Of a stretch of DNA of 64,000 bases, positions 63,216-64,000 are shown one piece after another. The stretch's first letter is position 1, and the number at the start of each line of letters is the position of its first letter. The stretch is from Erythroxylum novogranatense. Taxonomy: Eukaryota; Streptophyta; Magnoliopsida; Malpighiales; Erythroxylaceae. The notes under the pieces are model-generated. The model was not told the origin of the DNA. It made no database searches and worked only from the letters and a program-made list of their open reading frames with translations. The stretch is taken from assembly GCA_029891385.1 (NCBI GenBank), contig CM057228.1, positions 31,554,523 through 31,618,522 of the forward strand, given 5' to 3'. Made by a program: the position numbers and the translations under genes.

Positions 63216-63399
63216 ATGGATTGCTCCATTTGTGGTTCGATGCCATATATTCTAAGGCCCCCGAGAAACACTATATGCGCTGCATGTTACGACGCTGCCA
63301 AAAATGCAATTGCTCTGATGAACAAGCTTGAAGGTGACAAGTCATCCTCCACTGATAAGACCACTAATTCTACTACGTCGACTCCATTGCCCAACTCTT
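63216..63399 (+). CDS. First exon of a BTB/POZ-domain-type gene (partial)
   Basis: ATG at 63216 opens 61 codons plus one base before a good donor (TCTT|GTAAGG). MDCSIC and TICAACYDAAKNAI form a CxxC-x14-CxxC pair (Cys3, 6, 21, 24), probably a small zinc-binding module with RPPRN between. A Ser/Thr-rich linker follows. This N-terminus resembles plant BTB/POZ proteins of the Arabidopsis At3g56230 type, whose BTB domain, a cullin-3 adaptor fold, lies further downstream. That domain is not inside the window, so the assignment rests on the N-terminal module only. The short extension past 63399 in the same frame is hydrophobic and looks like intron. Confidence 0.6.
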
Positions 63400-64000
63400 G
63401 TAAGGCAAGCTCTATTTCCATTTTCTTTTGCTTTTCTCATCATATATTTCACTTCCTGTTGCTTTATGTTCCCGTCCCTGTTGTAGTTATGTTTCCGCTT
63501 TGCTTTTACTTGGATTTCTTTCTGTAGTCCATACAATAAAATCATCTCTTCCCCCCCTCCTCACAAATTAACAATCAACGATCTTCAAATATAGAGCTAG
63601 CGGTGCTTCATTGCTTAGCTGCGTTTTGTTTTGTTTTTTTTTTTAGCATGAAGGCTCGTTAACAGGCTTAGACTGGAATGCCCAAGTGTGGGCCGAAATG
63701 GGTTTTCTTCTCTTGTCCATTACAGTTTCTTCTTGTTGATTAGTAAAGAACTGGGCGTCACTGATCATTGACAACATAATAGAGTCGACGATAAGCAAGT
63801 TGCCATGGTCAGGAATTGAAAATTTCTCTGTTTCTGATACGTAGAACACGAAGATGGGACTTATTGTTTGCGTGTAGACCAATTTCATTGTTGTCCCCAT
63901 CAAAGCTTGGTGGAATGATTTGTTTTGTCCCACTCCAAATCGCATATATATTTTCTGTAACGAATGACTAGCCTTCTTCGTTGGAACCTGGATTGTTTGA
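63400..64000 (+). other. Probable first intron of the BTB-type gene
   Basis: T-rich DNA with a long T-run ending TTTTTTAG at about 63646, a possible acceptor. No BTB coding sequence follows it, so the next real exon is probably beyond the window. A minus-strand frame at 63945-63643 is unrecognised. Confidence 0.4.

Noticed and set aside
63643..63945. 100-residue minus-strand frame near the right edge
   Set aside because: No recognisable motif and probably inside an intron of the plus-strand gene; no splice or start context supports it.

Overview
The window is nuclear DNA of a flowering plant, probably a eudicot. The evidence is plant-type genes with short GT-AG introns (a class III peroxidase, a Sororin-like cohesion factor, a HIG1-domain protein and the start of a BTB/POZ-type gene), AT-rich intergenic DNA, a fragment of plastid ycf2, and a very large load of LTR retrotransposons. 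There is no operon structure, no CRISPR array and no rRNA or tRNA gene. Species cannot be named from the sequence.

Layout. 1-1008: AT-rich DNA with a ~66-bp tandem repeat. 1014-10177: a Tnt1/Tork-like Ty1/copia element (A, minus strand, TSD TTAAT) whose 5' LTR is split by a 4.1-kb solo LTR (B, 5969-10084). 10183-12600: intergenic DNA with a possible old copia LTR. 12684-13911: class III peroxidase, four exons, plus strand. 14658-16626: Sororin-like gene, four exons, minus strand, convergent with the peroxidase. 16805-20773: AT-rich DNA with wrecks of a LINE and of a copia-type gag, and a 443-bp ycf2 insertion bracketed by a perfect 30-bp direct repeat. 20774-57949: a 37-kb nested stack. The host is a Ty3/gypsy Tekay/Del-like element C (plus strand, TSD TGAAA). 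Its 5' LTR is split by copia element D (23509-40570, minus strand, TSD GCACC), whose 3' LTR is in turn split by Athila-like element F (24199-31667, plus strand). The gag of C is split by a second Athila-like element E (41685-53140, minus strand, TSD AAGGA). 57950-61300: intergenic DNA with a CACTA-like non-autonomous transposon. 61325-61725: HIG1-domain gene, three exons. 63216-end: first exon of a BTB/POZ-type gene that runs off the window.

How it fits together. The genes are ordinary and intact, and only retroelements have been added between them. C has gag and protease but no visible reverse transcriptase or integrase. F is an internally deleted relative of E. B is a solo LTR distantly related to the LTR of C. 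Insertion order from nesting: A before B; C before D and E; D before F.

The most unusual signal is technical or epigenetic rather than a gene system. Wherever two LTRs of one element can be compared, many differences are CTG or CAG in one copy against CG, TCG or CCG in the other. These are the symmetric CHG methylation sites of plants, so part of the apparent decay of the elements may be base-calling error. I did not find a convincing undescribed biological system. The most checkable oddities are this CWG/CG pattern, the 30-bp repeats around the plastid insert, the repeat-rich leader of element D, and the 45-bp duplication across the HIG1 stop codon.
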